Source: Bacillota bacterium
GTDB taxonomy: Bacteria > Bacillota > UBA4882 > UBA8346
Assembly: GCA_023435225.1 (NCBI GenBank)
Contig: JAEYRX010000051.1
Location: 8,226-72,225, forward strand
Direction: 5' to 3'
DNA length: 64,000 nucleotides
This document shows, piece after piece, positions 1-10,400 of this stretch (its first letter is position 1; the number at the start of each line of letters is the position of its first letter). Under the pieces are notes generated by a model. It had not been told where the DNA came from. It did no database searches and was given only the letters and a program-made list of their open reading frames with translations. A program made the translations under genes and the position numbers.

Positions 1-815
1 GTATTTTCACTGAATTGGCCATGATTAGTCAAACACAGCATTATATAGATCCCTTGTTTTTCAGCCAATTCAAATAAATAATCCAATTGCCAGGCTTGTA
101 ACTGACGTTTCTGATAATTCCCCAGACCGGTATCTTTCCACTCCGGTGCAAATCCCCAGGAAGCAAGCCAAATCCGGGCATAATTAGCTCCATTCTTCGC
201 CATTTCGGTAAACCACTTTTCATAAGCAGCCATACCCCGCTGATCATACCAAGCCACATTGGAACCAACCGGCAAAAAAAGTCCCCCATTATCAAAAACA
301 AAATAACCGGTATTACCCGGAGCAATCCTGACAAATCCCGGACTAATACCTGGTTGAGCTATAAATGATTTTGAAGTGGAGGAAACTATTTTATCTCCAT
401 ATTTAAAAAGCAACTGATAACTCCAACGTCCCGGCTTATCGGGAGTAAATCGAACCCGCCATTCAGGATTACCATTGGAAATATAAGTTTCTTCCCCTTT
501 ATACAGTCTCCGGGAGAAAGGTTGATAAAAAAAACCGGGGATTTGGTATTTTACTCCATCCGGCCCGCTAAAAACTCCTGTTAATTCTATTTCTTCTGGA
601 TTATAAGGATTATTAATACCCATTGGAGATTGGATACGCAGTTCCATTTTGTGATAAGTATGAATTTTTTGGTTATCCAAGTTATCGCCGATTATCTGCA
701 TTTTCATATTTTCTTCCGCTTGTTCTTCAGACCTCTCATTACTTAATAAACCTACAACGGTATTAATAAATATACACCCTACCATGAATAAAACTATAAA
801 TACTCTATTATTCAC
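1..815 (-). CDS. DUF5060-containing glycoside hydrolase, lipoprotein-like, 3' end outside window
   Basis: Partial: the gene begins at 815 and runs off the window start. The product opens with a short hydrophobic segment ending in MVGC (possible lipobox, Cys about 16), then a beta-rich domain like DUF5060 (about residues 60-145). A TIM-barrel-type stretch follows (VGSNVAWYD, then NYARIWLASWGFAPEW), as in GH5-like hydrolases that carry DUF5060. The GTG start overlaps the stop of the upstream epimerase gene as GTGA, and GAAGGG lies about 7 nt before it, which indicates translational coupling. As last gene of a manno-oligosaccharide operon it is probably a surface beta-mannanase or related endo-hydrolase; substrate is inferred from context. 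The catalytic acids lie outside the window. Confidence 0.7.
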   Translation of the reverse strand, partial: MNNRVFIVLFMVGCIFINTVVGLLSNERSEEQAEENMKMQIIGDNLDNQKIHTYHKMELRIQSPMGINNPYNPEEIELTGVFSGPDGVKYQIPGFFYQPFSRRLYKGEETYISNGNPEWRVRFTPDKPGRWSYQLLFKYGDKIVSSTSKSFIAQPGISPGFVRIAPGNTGYFVFDNGGLFLPVGSNVAWYDQRGMAAYEKWFTEMAKNGANYARIWLASWGFAPEWKDTGLGNYQKRQLQAWQLDYLFELAEKQGIYIMLCLTNHGQFSEN

Positions 816-2038
816 TCGAATCCCTTCTTTTTGATTCTTTCAAGCCGATTAATTAACTCTATACAAGCGCGCCCATTATGATAAGGACATTTCCATTGGC
901 CAACTTTATGGCGTCTTTTATCCGGCACACCGTCACGATTAACCTGCCAAAACCATTCGCCATGAGTCTTATCAATTAAATATCGATTAATGTATTGCCA
1001 TATTTCATACGTTGTTTTCAAAAAGTGATTATACCCACTCAATTCATAAGCGTTCAAAAAACCAACTAATGCTTCAGCCTGTACCCACCATACTTTATAA
1101 AAATCTTTTGGAACACCATTTTCCGCCTCATTAAATAAGCCGCCAAATTCGGCATCAAGGCCTTCTTCATAAATTTTTTGAGCCATATTGATTGAGATCT
1201 CTTTCACCATGCTAATTATGGCGGGTTTTTTTAAAACAATTGCAGTTTCATATAAAAGCCAGCTTCCTTCAATGTCATGCCCAAATGAAATATCATTGGA
1301 CTTAGAATTCCAAGCTTCATCAAAAAATAGCTTGAAATGACCCGTATCCGGGTTTACAATCCGGTCAATAAATACAATTAGTAACTCTCGTAAACTATTT
1401 CGTAATTCTTCACTATCCCAAACCCGCAATAAATTAGTGTAAGCTTCCATCAAATGCAAATGAGTATTCATTGACTTTTTTTCATTGGGATCCGTTACGC
1501 TTAACCGGGAATCATCAAATAAGGCCCAATCCCGGGAAAAAGCTTCAAAATATCCCTTATAAAGTTTATCATGAGCGTATTTTTCAATAAGTGAATATAA
1601 CCGGACCGCCAATTTTAGACTTACCTCTAACCCGGTTGCCCGGTAATACTCTGAAAGCCCATAGATACCAAAAGCCAAATTATAAACTTGCTTCCGTGAA
1701 TCAACAACTTTACCCTGCGAGTTTACGGTAAAGTACAAACCTTCATATTCGGCATCCCAGAAATATTGTTTCAAAAAATCAAATGCCCGATTAGCAATGG
1801 TTAGATAATTCTCATCACTAAATTGCCGATAAGCGGAGGCAAACGTCCATAAAATACGGGAATTTAAAATGCTCCCTTTTTCAGCATTACGATTAACCTG
1901 AAGATCATAGGAGATCTCCCCATAAAAACCGCCCCTCCGGTGATCGACAGCCTGATTAATCCAAAAAGGAAGGAGTCTCCCGGTTAATTCATTTTGAATC
2001 TCATTTTTAAAATGCTGAATAGTTTCTAATGGTAACAT
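812..2038 (-). CDS. AGE-family sugar 2-epimerase (cellobiose/mannobiose 2-epimerase-like)
   Basis: 408 residues, the full length of the N-acylglucosamine/cellobiose 2-epimerase family, an (alpha/alpha)6 barrel rich in Trp, His and Glu (NTHLHLMEAYTNLLR, FGHDIEGSWLLYE, VWWVQAEALVGF, GQWKCPYHNGRACIEL). Family enzymes of this type turn beta-1,4-mannobiose into mannosyl-glucose by inverting C2 of the reducing sugar. The neighbouring GH130 phosphorylase, which can cleave mannosyl-glucose, makes that role the best guess; cellobiose epimerisation is the alternative. It follows the permease gene by 55 bp and overlaps the downstream hydrolase gene by 4 bp, so it is within one operon. No signal peptide: cytoplasmic. 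Confidence 0.82.
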   Translation of the reverse strand: MLPLETIQHFKNEIQNELTGRLLPFWINQAVDHRRGGFYGEISYDLQVNRNAEKGSILNSRILWTFASAYRQFSDENYLTIANRAFDFLKQYFWDAEYEGLYFTVNSQGKVVDSRKQVYNLAFGIYGLSEYYRATGLEVSLKLAVRLYSLIEKYAHDKLYKGYFEAFSRDWALFDDSRLSVTDPNEKKSMNTHLHLMEAYTNLLRVWDSEELRNSLRELLIVFIDRIVNPDTGHFKLFFDEAWNSKSNDISFGHDIEGSWLLYETAIVLKKPAIISMVKEISINMAQKIYEEGLDAEFGGLFNEAENGVPKDFYKVWWVQAEALVGFLNAYELSGYNHFLKTTYEIWQYINRYLIDKTHGEWFWQVNRDGVPDKRRHKVGQWKCPYHNGRACIELINRLERIKKKGFE

Positions 2039-2093
2039 TTTAACCCTAAATACCTTCCGTTTTAATGATACCTGATAAAACAGGAAATAAAGC

Positions 2094-2963
2094 CTATTTC
2101 AAATCGGCAATATTGATACCCCGTTCCAAGTAACGTTGTCCGATAAAATAAATAATTATAGTGGGGATTAAAGCAATTACTATTGCTGCTAGTTCTACCG
2201 TATATTCAACCCGGGTTGGACCGGTAAAAAACAACAGTCCTAACGGTAAAGTATAAAATTTATTGCTGGATAGGTAAATCAATGGGTTCCAGACATCTTT
2301 CCAACTAAATAGAAATGCAAACAAACCTGCTACCATCAATGCCGGTTTGGTCTGCGGCAAGATAATCCGGAAAAAGACAGTGAAAGTATTTGCTCCATCA
2401 ATCATGGCCGATTCGTCCAAATCTTTTGGCAGACTCATCATAAACTGCCGGATTAGAAAAATATTAAAAGCAGAGCCGAAAAAATGTGGGATAAGCAATG
2501 GTTTAAAACTATTTACAAAGCCAATCTTTGAATAGAAGATAAACAATGGTATCTGGGTAACTTGGATCGGCAGCATAATACTGGCAATAATTATTATGAA
2601 AATAGTTTCCCGGCCTTTAAACTCAAAGCGTGACAAACCATACGCTACCAAAGCTGAGCTAAATACCGACAGCAACATTTGCGCCGTTGCCAACCAAATA
2701 CTATTCCATAAGTAAAGAAAAAGGGGAACCGTTTGTAACGCTTTTAAATAATTTTCAAAATGTAACGGCCAGGGGAACCAAACCTTGAGAAAATCCGTAT
2801 CGTAATATTGGCCCATATTTTTTAATGATGATGCAAATAACCATATAAATGGAATAATAATTAAAATAATGTAAGTAATTAAAAACGTTTGAGCAAGTAC
2901 CCGACCCCACTTAATCTCCTGATGAGGTTTTTCAAATTCATTATTCATACTATAATTATCCAT
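2094..2963 (-). CDS. Carbohydrate ABC transporter permease (MalG/LacG type)
   Basis: 289 residues with six predicted membrane segments and the EAA-loop signature of binding-protein-dependent permeases (DESAMIDGANTFTVFFRIILPQTKPAL, about residues 188-214). The C-terminal family block FIGQRYLERGINIADLK is typical of MalG-like subunits of CUT1 sugar importers. The start at 2963 is preceded by AAAGGATGG. It pairs with the MalF-like gene 36 bp upstream. No ATPase gene is in this operon, so a shared MsmK/MalK-type ATPase elsewhere is expected, as is common for CUT1 systems in Bacillota. The likely cargo is manno-oligosaccharide, inferred from the flanking enzymes. Confidence 0.88.
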   Translation of the reverse strand: MDNYSMNNEFEKPHQEIKWGRVLAQTFLITYIILIIIPFIWLFASSLKNMGQYYDTDFLKVWFPWPLHFENYLKALQTVPLFLYLWNSIWLATAQMLLSVFSSALVAYGLSRFEFKGRETIFIIIIASIMLPIQVTQIPLFIFYSKIGFVNSFKPLLIPHFFGSAFNIFLIRQFMMSLPKDLDESAMIDGANTFTVFFRIILPQTKPALMVAGLFAFLFSWKDVWNPLIYLSSNKFYTLPLGLLFFTGPTRVEYTVELAAIVIALIPTIIIYFIGQRYLERGINIADLK

Positions 2964-2999
2964 TCCGGTACCATCCTTTCCACAGAATTCACCTTGAGT

Positions 3000-3920
3000 T
3001 TAACTATCTTGTTGAGTAGTCCAGTTTTTACGTAAAATTCTGAGGATAATAAAAGTAAATATTAGTCCGATTGCAAAAACCACCCAACCAACAGCCGAGG
3101 CCTCTCCCATATGCCAATTGCGGAATCCCAGAAGGTATAAATAGTAAATAAGCGTTCCCAAAGCATCATTGATTCCCATAGTCGTATGTTGTGAGCCTCC
3201 CAGATTAGCCAAGGCAATTGGAATATCAAATATTTGTAACGCGTAGATCAAGCCGGTTACTGTTTGAAAGAAGATTACCGGCCCTAATAAAGGAATGGTA
3301 ATATGAAACAGGCGCCGGAACCAACCGGCCCCGTCAATTTCCGCAGCTTCGTAATATGTTTTGGAAATACTTTTAATCCCAGCCAAAAAAATTATCATGC
3401 AAGCACCAATAAACCAAAAATTCGTAATAATTACCACCCAAATTGCACTGGATGGATTATCCAACCAACGGACACCTTTAAAACCAAATAACGATATAAT
3501 AATATTAATCAATCCATAATCCAAACCGCCAAAAATCGGACGCATCATCATTCCGAATGCTACCGGCACTACTAAATTTGGGAGATAAAAAATGGTCCGG
3601 TAAATACGGGCGCCTTTAAGATTTTCAGCTAAAAGAGCAGCGATAAAAAGTCCCAAGCTAATACCTAACCCCATACTAAAAAGCATAAATAGAAAAGTAT
3701 TTTTTATTGAAATCATGAAACGGGGATCTGTTAGTAAAGATTGATAATTAACTAAACCGATATACTTCGGCTTACTCAACATATCCCACTTATGTAGACT
3801 GATAAAAAAAGAATAAATGATTGGAAAAGCCTGAAAACATATGAACCCGATAATCCACGGTATGATATAAACATAACCCATCCGGTTTCTTTTAGCTAAT
3901 AACTGACTCTCTCCGGCCAT
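3000..3920 (-). CDS. Carbohydrate ABC transporter permease (MalF/UgpA type)
   Basis: About 306 residues, hydrophobic, with an EAA loop (YYEAAEIDGAGWFRRLFHITIPLLGP) near residues 190-215. This is the MalF-like partner of the adjacent MalG-like permease. I take the ATG at 3920 as the start because AGGAGG lies 8 nt before it; a longer reading from 3938 would place that ribosome binding site inside the gene. It sits between the sugar-binding protein gene and the second permease, the standard CUT1 order. A perfect stem-loop in the gap upstream probably lowers expression relative to the binding protein. Confidence 0.88.
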   Translation of the reverse strand: MAGESQLLAKRNRMGYVYIIPWIIGFICFQAFPIIYSFFISLHKWDMLSKPKYIGLVNYQSLLTDPRFMISIKNTFLFMLFSMGLGISLGLFIAALLAENLKGARIYRTIFYLPNLVVPVAFGMMMRPIFGGLDYGLINIIISLFGFKGVRWLDNPSSAIWVVIITNFWFIGACMIIFLAGIKSISKTYYEAAEIDGAGWFRRLFHITIPLLGPVIFFQTVTGLIYALQIFDIPIALANLGGSQHTTMGINDALGTLIYYLYLLGFRNWHMGEASAVGWVVFAIGLIFTFIILRILRKNWTTQQDS

Positions 3921-3967
3921 GAAACTACCTCCTAACAAACACTTTTCCCGAAAAAATTATAATACCA

Positions 3968-3993
3968 GAGTCAGTGGAATTAACCACTGACTC
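3968..3993 (-). promoter_or_regulatory. Intercistronic stem-loop between binding-protein and permease genes
   Basis: A perfect 10-bp inverted repeat GAGTCAGTGG/CCACTGACTC with a 6-nt loop lies between the stop of the binding-protein gene and the permease start, with no strong U tract. Such loops often stabilise the binding-protein mRNA or partly terminate transcription, giving more binding protein than permease; that role is inferred. Confidence 0.6.
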
Positions 3994-4009
3994 CAAATAT
4001 TAGGTAAGC

Positions 4010-5272
4010 TTAATATTCAATATTGGCAATAATTTCGTTGCCTTGATCTTCGATTCGCTTGGCCGCTTCAGCTGGAGTGATTCTTAAGGCGGTCAAATCC
4101 ATAACCGTCTGTTCGGTTAAAGTGATTAAGTCATTAGTCGGAACCATTGGTCCGGTAATGACATATGGTAATTCACTAAAGAAAGCATCCATAATCTCCG
4201 GTGGATAACCATAAGGATTTTCTTTCTTGGCAGCATCAAAATATTTTTTGTTGGCTGGAAGGTCACCGGTTTTGGTGAATTCTAATTGACCATCGCCGCA
4301 CATCCATTTAATAAATCTCCAGGCTGCCTTGGGGTTTTTACAATTTTTAGAGATAGCCAGAAAATTAACATAACCGCGATTAGCCCGTTTCTTACCCATG
4401 AACAATGGGGCGGTACCAAATTTCATATTTTTTTCTTTAAGCGGACCTAGAGCCCAAGGACCGGATTGCATAATTGCGACTTTTCCGGTAGCTACGGCAG
4501 AGTCCGGCGAACCGAAAGCGCCTTCCCAATCGTCTTCCCAGGGAGGGATAACTTCTTTTTCAACCAGTGTTCTTAAGTATTGAAGTCCGGCAATCCCATT
4601 GGCATCATTGATTAATATCTTTTTAGGTTTAGTGTAATTATCTATGTATTTGCCGCCGGCTTGAACTACTAGCGATTCCCAAATCTCTCTTTTATGGAAA
4701 TTAGCAGCGTATTGCACTATTTTACCATCTTTTTTAATAGTCAATTTAGAGCCTAGTTTAAGAAACTCATCCCAAGTTAATGGTTTATTAGTGCTCGGAT
4801 AAGGAACACCGGCTTTATCAAACATATCTTTGTTATAAATCATAGCCCGTACTCCGGCCCCAACCGGCATACCGTAAATCTTTTTACCAACCAAGACTGC
4901 AGCTTTAGTTCCTTCCTGCATTTCACCTAATAATTTTGCTGCACCCGGTAATCTAGTCATCTCATACAAAGCGCCTCTTGATACATACTGGGCGGAATGT
5001 TGATGAGAAAAGGAAATTATATCAGCCGCACTGCCACCGATAATCGTAGTTTGCAGTTTATTCCAGTAAGGATCCCAGGGGAGAAAATCGGTTACGATTT
5101 TAATATCGGGATTTTCTTTCATAAATAAGTCAGCCAATCTCTGAAAGTCTCTGGCCTCTTGTGTTCCGGCCCATCTGGTATAAGTAATAGTGGTTACTTT
5201 TGGAGCGGCCGAAACCGTCACTGATACTACAATCATTAATACTAAACAAATTAATAGTATTTTGTTTCTCAC
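4010..5272 (-). CDS. Extracellular sugar-binding protein of an ABC importer
   Basis: 420 residues with a signal peptide (positive N-terminus MRNKILL, hydrophobic core, cleavage near VSAAP at about residue 24). The mature part is a family-1 solute-binding fold: the TITYTRWAGTQEARDFQRLA opening, the hinge block KIYGMPVGAGVRAMIYNKDMFDKAGV, and AAWRFIKWMCG near the end. It starts with GTG at 5272 behind AGGAGGAG. There is no lipobox Cys at the cleavage site, which is unusual for a monoderm and may mean another anchor or a diderm-like envelope. The gene order phosphorylase, binding protein, permease, permease, epimerase supports manno-oligosaccharide uptake. Confidence 0.88.
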   Translation of the reverse strand: MRNKILLICLVLMIVVSVTVSAAPKVTTITYTRWAGTQEARDFQRLADLFMKENPDIKIVTDFLPWDPYWNKLQTTIIGGSAADIISFSHQHSAQYVSRGALYEMTRLPGAAKLLGEMQEGTKAAVLVGKKIYGMPVGAGVRAMIYNKDMFDKAGVPYPSTNKPLTWDEFLKLGSKLTIKKDGKIVQYAANFHKREIWESLVVQAGGKYIDNYTKPKKILINDANGIAGLQYLRTLVEKEVIPPWEDDWEGAFGSPDSAVATGKVAIMQSGPWALGPLKEKNMKFGTAPLFMGKKRANRGYVNFLAISKNCKNPKAAWRFIKWMCGDGQLEFTKTGDLPANKKYFDAAKKENPYGYPPEIMDAFFSELPYVITGPMVPTNDLITLTEQTVMDLTALRITPAEAAKRIEDQGNEIIANIEY

Positions 5273-5403
5273 TAAACTACTCCTCCTCTACTTTTCATTT
5301 TAATAAGCCGATATCTTATTTTGGTATTAAACCCCCTCCTTTCAATATTTCGTTTTAAGCAGGTTAATTTGTAACTAAAATAAGATAGATGTTATAAGTG
5401 ATT

Positions 5404-6432
5404 TTAAAGTGAGTTTTCTTTAATATAATTTATTAACTCATCTACCTGTGCAAATGCCAAACAAGTTACCGTATCGGCTCCTCCGTAATAAATTGCAATC
5501 CGCCCGGTTGGAGCATCATACAAAGCGGCACAAGGGAATACTACGTTTGGAACATCACCCACACATTCATATAAGGTCTGGGGAGATAAGATATAAGGAG
5601 CAGTCCGCTTAATAACTTTCCACGGTTCATACAAATCAAGTAATGCCGCTCCGGCACTATATACAAAACCATTACAAGAAGTTAAAACTCCATGATAAAT
5701 CATCAGCCAACCTTCGGTCGTTTCAATCGGGATTGGTCCGGCTCCGATTTTGGTTGATTGCCATCCTTCGGTAGGTTTCATTACCAGGCGATGACATCCC
5801 CAATGAATCATATCCGGACTCTCACTATAAAAAATATCACCAAATGGAGTATGTCCGTTATCACTAGGACGGCTCAGCATTGCATATTTGCCTTTTATTT
5901 TTCGTGGTAATAAAACACCGTTTCGGTTAAAGGGTAAAAAGGCGTTCTCGATCTGATAGAATTCTTTAAAATCATAGGTATAACCGACTCCAATGGTAGG
6001 GTATCCCTTATACCCGTTACACCAGGTAATATAATACCGGTCCTCCAGAAAACAAACCCGGGGGTCGTATCTTCCGTAGGTAAATTCTTTTATATCTTCA
6101 TTATCACAGAGAAAAGAGATTGGTTCAGCCGAAATTCCCCAATTAATACCGTCTTCACTTTCACCCCGATGGATTTGCATCCGGCGTCGTTTATCATCAC
6201 ATCGAAAAACTCCGGCGAATTTTTCCTTAAAAGGAACTACAGCACTGTTAAAGATACTGTTTGAAGTAGAAGTTAAATTGCGGGGAATAATGGGATTGCG
6301 AGCCGAGCGCCAAACTAAATCATTACATCCGGCCGGTCTTTCTTCCCAAGGAATATTAGGAAGCCCGGGTCCGATAATTATCGGTTTTTGTAATTGATCG
6401 CCGGGAAAATCAGTCTTTTTCATTTCCAACAT
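5404..6432 (-). CDS. GH130 beta-mannoside phosphorylase
   Basis: 342 residues with the five-bladed beta-propeller pattern of family GH130: NPII near the N-terminus, RCDDKRRRMQIHRGESEDG, the YDPRV segment in the catalytic region, NRNGVLLPRKI, and IYHGV and YYGGADT blades near the end. GH130 enzymes phosphorolyse beta-mannosides such as mannosyl-1,4-glucose or mannobiose, releasing mannose 1-phosphate in the cytoplasm. I place the start at ATG 6432, 6 nt after AGGAGTG; an upstream in-frame ATG at 6483 has no ribosome binding site. It is the first gene of the mannan operon. Whether the acceptor is glucose or mannose cannot be read by eye. Confidence 0.85.
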   Translation of the reverse strand: MLEMKKTDFPGDQLQKPIIIGPGLPNIPWEERPAGCNDLVWRSARNPIIPRNLTSTSNSIFNSAVVPFKEKFAGVFRCDDKRRRMQIHRGESEDGINWGISAEPISFLCDNEDIKEFTYGRYDPRVCFLEDRYYITWCNGYKGYPTIGVGYTYDFKEFYQIENAFLPFNRNGVLLPRKIKGKYAMLSRPSDNGHTPFGDIFYSESPDMIHWGCHRLVMKPTEGWQSTKIGAGPIPIETTEGWLMIYHGVLTSCNGFVYSAGAALLDLYEPWKVIKRTAPYILSPQTLYECVGDVPNVVFPCAALYDAPTGRIAIYYGGADTVTCLAFAQVDELINYIKENSL

Positions 6433-6810
6433 ATAAGTCACTCCTAAGCTGATATTTGAGGGATTGTATAAAAAATCCTTCATTTACTAAACCGGTATAC
6501 TAATTATATTACAACAATGTTAGAATAGCAATAATATCTTAATGAAAGAAATCGATAATATACAATTTCCTCTTCTAACTGCTGTTTGTTATTGTTATAA
6601 GACTGTTTAAAAATATTTTTGCAACAATAGTCATATGTAAACCGTTTTCTTAATAAATTTAATACTATTCTATTAAAAAATGTTTCTTTGGAAACTGCAG
6701 AATCAATATTAATAGTCTCTGTTTGCTCCTAAAATCGATTTGTTGATTTAAATCAACAAACTAAAACGGTTTAGCAAAGCGATACTCTTTATACTCCATT
6801 TTTGTGGGAC
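6433..6810. promoter_or_regulatory. Promoter region of the mannan operon with paired candidate operators
   Basis: No gene is visible here. The only pattern I see is a half-palindromic AAACCGTTTT-like word in two opposite orientations: GTAAACCGTTTTC near 6638 and AAAACGGTTTAGC near 6763. This resembles LacI-family operator half-symmetry, so a sugar-responsive repressor is plausible. No regulator gene is adjacent. Confidence 0.3.
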
Positions 6811-7167
6811 CTATGAGTAAATCCGCAACTGTTCATTAACGATCTTCACTAGCTCAGCAATAAACTTTCCGATAATCGGCAGATTTAAACTGGCTAACCG
6901 TGATAACAATACTATAAACAGGCTGGCTATGATAGTAAGTCCAATGGCAATACCGAACCCGCGGGCTAATCCACTTAAGAAATTCAAAAAAATCAACCGC
7001 ACCGGGTTCTGAATCAACTGCATAAACTCTGCCAGATTGGCCCGCTCTAGCTTACTTTCAACTTCATTCAGCTTTTTAAAAAGCGCTTTTGCTTGACGAC
7101 GTTTTAAAATAACAGCCACCTCTTGGAAAAATCGATACATGAACAACCAAATAATTGACAACAACAT
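6811..7167 (-). CDS. DUF5665-family membrane protein
   Basis: 118 residues. An N-terminal amphipathic region (residues 15-45, KRRQAKALFKKLNEVESKLER) is followed by the family block LAEFMQLIQNPVRLIFLNFLSGLARGFGIAIGLTI, one long membrane segment (about 70-90), and a NLPIIGKFIAELVKIV tail. This matches DUF5665, found in spore-forming Bacillota, function unknown. The start is uncertain: the ATG at 7167 has only a weak AGGATG, and MYRFF (7140) is an alternative. It is flanked by the ileS terminator and the mannan operon, with no obvious partner. Confidence 0.65.
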   Translation of the reverse strand: MLLSIIWLFMYRFFQEVAVILKRRQAKALFKKLNEVESKLERANLAEFMQLIQNPVRLIFLNFLSGLARGFGIAIGLTIIASLFIVLLSRLASLNLPIIGKFIAELVKIVNEQLRIYS

Positions 7168-7233
7168 TCATCCTATATAGCTTTCCAATGTTCAGCTTTT
7201 ACTAATCTTGTTTACGTGATTTACCCGATTTTT

Positions 7234-7277
7234 CATAAAAAAATTCACCCCCTGTAATTGGAAGTGAATTTTTATAT
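7234..7277 (-). terminator. Terminator downstream of ileS
   Basis: On the minus strand AAAATTCAC pairs with GTGAATTTT around a short loop and runs into TTTTTAT. It lies between the ileS stop and the DUF5665 gene. Confidence 0.7.
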
Positions 7278-7339
7278 CTCTAAGAACTTATGGAATAGGA
7301 ATTCGGAAGCCCCATAAAAACATACTTTGGTCAAAGTCT

Positions 7340-7385
7340 ATCCCAAAGATTTCTTCTGACTCCTGGCTCCTGACCCCTGTATTCT
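7340..7385. repeat. Short-word intergenic repeat (GACTCCTGGCTCCTGAC type)
   Basis: A direct run of near-identical short words, TTCTGACTCCTGGCTCCTGACCCCTG, ending TATTCTAATC. The same vocabulary appears as an inverted arrangement in the grpE-dnaK gap (37770-37860), so this is one class of low-complexity repeat in the genome. Confidence 0.55.
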
Positions 7386-7407
7386 AATCTTAAAATATAG
7401 GCCCTAA

Positions 7408-10400
7408 TTATTGCCCAGCTTTCACGACCTTAATAAATGCCTCATGACCATTGATGTCCCACTTTTCAAATCCTTCACCGATTTGTTCCAAACGATTGAC
7501 GGAAACAGCCAGTGTTTCTTCAGCCACATATTTTTCGAAGTTCTTCAGCGCCGTTGCCACTTCATCGTCAGCCACATAAGTTAACTCAATCCGATCGGTC
7601 AATTCAAACCCGGCATTTTTCCGCATATTCTGTACTTTCGATACTACTTCCCGGGCAAAGCCTTCCTGAATTAGCTCCGGAGTTATAGCAGTATTGAGAA
7701 TCACATAGTTATCCCGGCCCATCTCAACCGTATAACCACCCTCTTCATTGGTCCGGATATCTACGTCTTCTTCTTTCAAACTAACCGGAGTTCCGTTAAC
7801 GGTAATGTTAAGCTCCCCGTTTTCCCGCAAAGTCTTTACTAGTTTAGCAGCGTCTTCCTTTGCCAGTTCCGCTTCAATTCCTTTTAATAACTGGCCGTAC
7901 TTGGGTCCCAATACCTTAAAGTTGGGTTTAACAATATAGGAGACATACTCGTCGGGATTGGCCACATATTTTATAGCTTTAACATTTAACTCTTCTTTGA
8001 CTAAATCCTCAGTCGCCGTTAAAACCTTTTGCCGTTTTTGATCTACCAAAATCTCCGCTAAAGGCTGTCTAACCTTAATCTGCACTTTATTGCGGGCCGC
8101 TCTTCCCAAAGAAACCAGATCAATAACCAAGCCCATATGCTCTTCCAAGTCAGGTTTAATATACTCTTCCTTGGCTTGAGGATAAAGCTCCACATGAACA
8201 GAGCAAAGTTTCTTTGAATCAGAAATTAGATTTTGATAAATCTCTTCAGCCATATAAGGTGCAAATGGAGCAATCAACCTGGCGACATCCAGCAATACCT
8301 CCCAAAGAGTCCGGTAAACGGACTTTTTATTATTGTCCATCTCCGAAGCCCAGAAACGTTCCCGGGTCCGCCGTACATACCAGTTGGAAACATCGTCAAT
8401 CACAAATGATTGAATCGCCCGGACCACTCTGGTCAACTCGAATGATTCCATATCCGAACGGACCGACTTAACTAAAGAATTAAGCCGGGAAATAATCCAG
8501 CGATCAATCTCTTCCCGCTCATTTACCGGTATTTCATAAGCAGCGGGATCCGCTTTGTCGATATTGGCATATAAAGTAAAGAATGAATAAACATTCTGTA
8601 ACGTACCGAAGAATTTGGCAAAGACCTCTTTTACTCCATCCTCGTCAAAACGAGTAGGAGTCCAGGGCGGCGATACCGCCAACAGATACCACCGGGTAGC
8701 ATCGGCGCCGTATTTTTCCAATAAACTCCAGGGTTCAACCGCATTTCCTCGTGATTTGGACATTTTTTGCCCGTTTTTATCCAAGACCAAGTCATTAACC
8801 ATTACATTCTTATAAGCCGGCCGTCCGGATAAGAAGACGGAGATCGACAGCAAGGAATAAAACCAGCCTCTGGTTTGGTCAATTCCTTCGCAGATAAAAT
8901 CAGCCGGGAAAAGCTCCGGGAAATTATCCTTATTCTCAAAAGGATAATGCCATTGTGCATAGGGCATCGCCCCGGAATCAAACCAGCAGTCAATTACTTC
9001 CGAAGTCCGGCTCATTCTGCCGCCGCATTCGCATTTCAAATGGACCTCATCAATATAGGGACGATGCAGCTCGATTGTTTGCGGGTCAACCTTTTCAATA
9101 GCCCTTTCGGCCAGTTCCTGCCTTGAGCCAACCGAAGTCAACTTGGAACAGGATTCACATTTCCAGATATTCAACGGAGTTCCCCAGTAACGGTCCCTTG
9201 ATAGTGACCAGTCAATCATATTCTCCAACCAATTGCCAAAACGCCCTTTACCGACATGTTCCGGGAACCAATTGATCTGCTTATTGCAGGCAATCATCTG
9301 GTCTTTGTATTTAGTAGTAGCAATATACCAAGATTTCCGCCCGTAATATAACAACGGAGTATCGCAACGCCAGCAATATGGATATGAGTGAGTTAGCCGC
9401 TCTTTGGAAAAAAGTTTACCTTCCGCTTTCAAATAGCGGGTAATATCAAGATCCGCCTCCCGGACAAAACGCCCGGCCCACGGAGTAACTTCCGCAGTGA
9501 ATTTACCTTCCTTATCTACCGGTTGTAGGAAAGGTAAATCATTCTTTTTGCCCAATTGATAATCGTCTTCACCAAAGGCCGGCGCTATATGAACGATTCC
9601 GGAACCATCCTCAGTGGAGACAAAATCGGCTCCATACACCTTAAAGGCATTGACTCCGGCTTTTACAAACGGTAGTAATTGTTCATAACTTATCCCAATT
9701 AAGTCGGAACCTTTCATCTCCGCCAAAATCTCGGTTTCTTTCCCTAAAACCGCATCCACTCTCTCCTTTACCATAATATATATCGCATCATCATCAGCCC
9801 GCTTGGCTTTTACATAGGTAATTTCCGGATTTACCGCTAAAGCTACGTTGGACGGCAGAGTCCACGGTGTAGTTGTCCAAACTAAAAAGTATTCCCCTTC
9901 TTTACCGCTGACTTTCATCCGGACATAAATGGAATCGATGGTTTCATCCTTATAACCAAGTGAAACTTCATGGGAAGCCAACGGGGTCCCGCAACGGGAA
10001 CAATAAGGCATAATCTTATGGCCTTCATAAATTAATCCCTTATCGAAATATTGTTTCAAAATCCACCAGGCGGTTTCAATATAGTTATTATCAAGAGTTA
10101 TATAGGGATGGTCCATATCAATCCAGTAACCGATCCGCTCGGTCATCCGCCGCCACTCTTTCTCATAAGTGAAGACCGACTCCCGGCACTTTTTGTTAAA
10201 TGGCTCAATGCCATAAGCCTCAATCTCCGGTTTGGATGAGATCCCCAGTTGTTTTTCCACCTCGATCTCAACCGGCAGTCCATGAGTATCCCAACCGGCT
10301 TTACGATGCACTTGATAACCTTGCATTGTTTTAAACCGGCAAACCGTATCTTTTAAGGTCCGGGCCAATACGTGATGGATACCCGGTTTTCCATTAGCAG

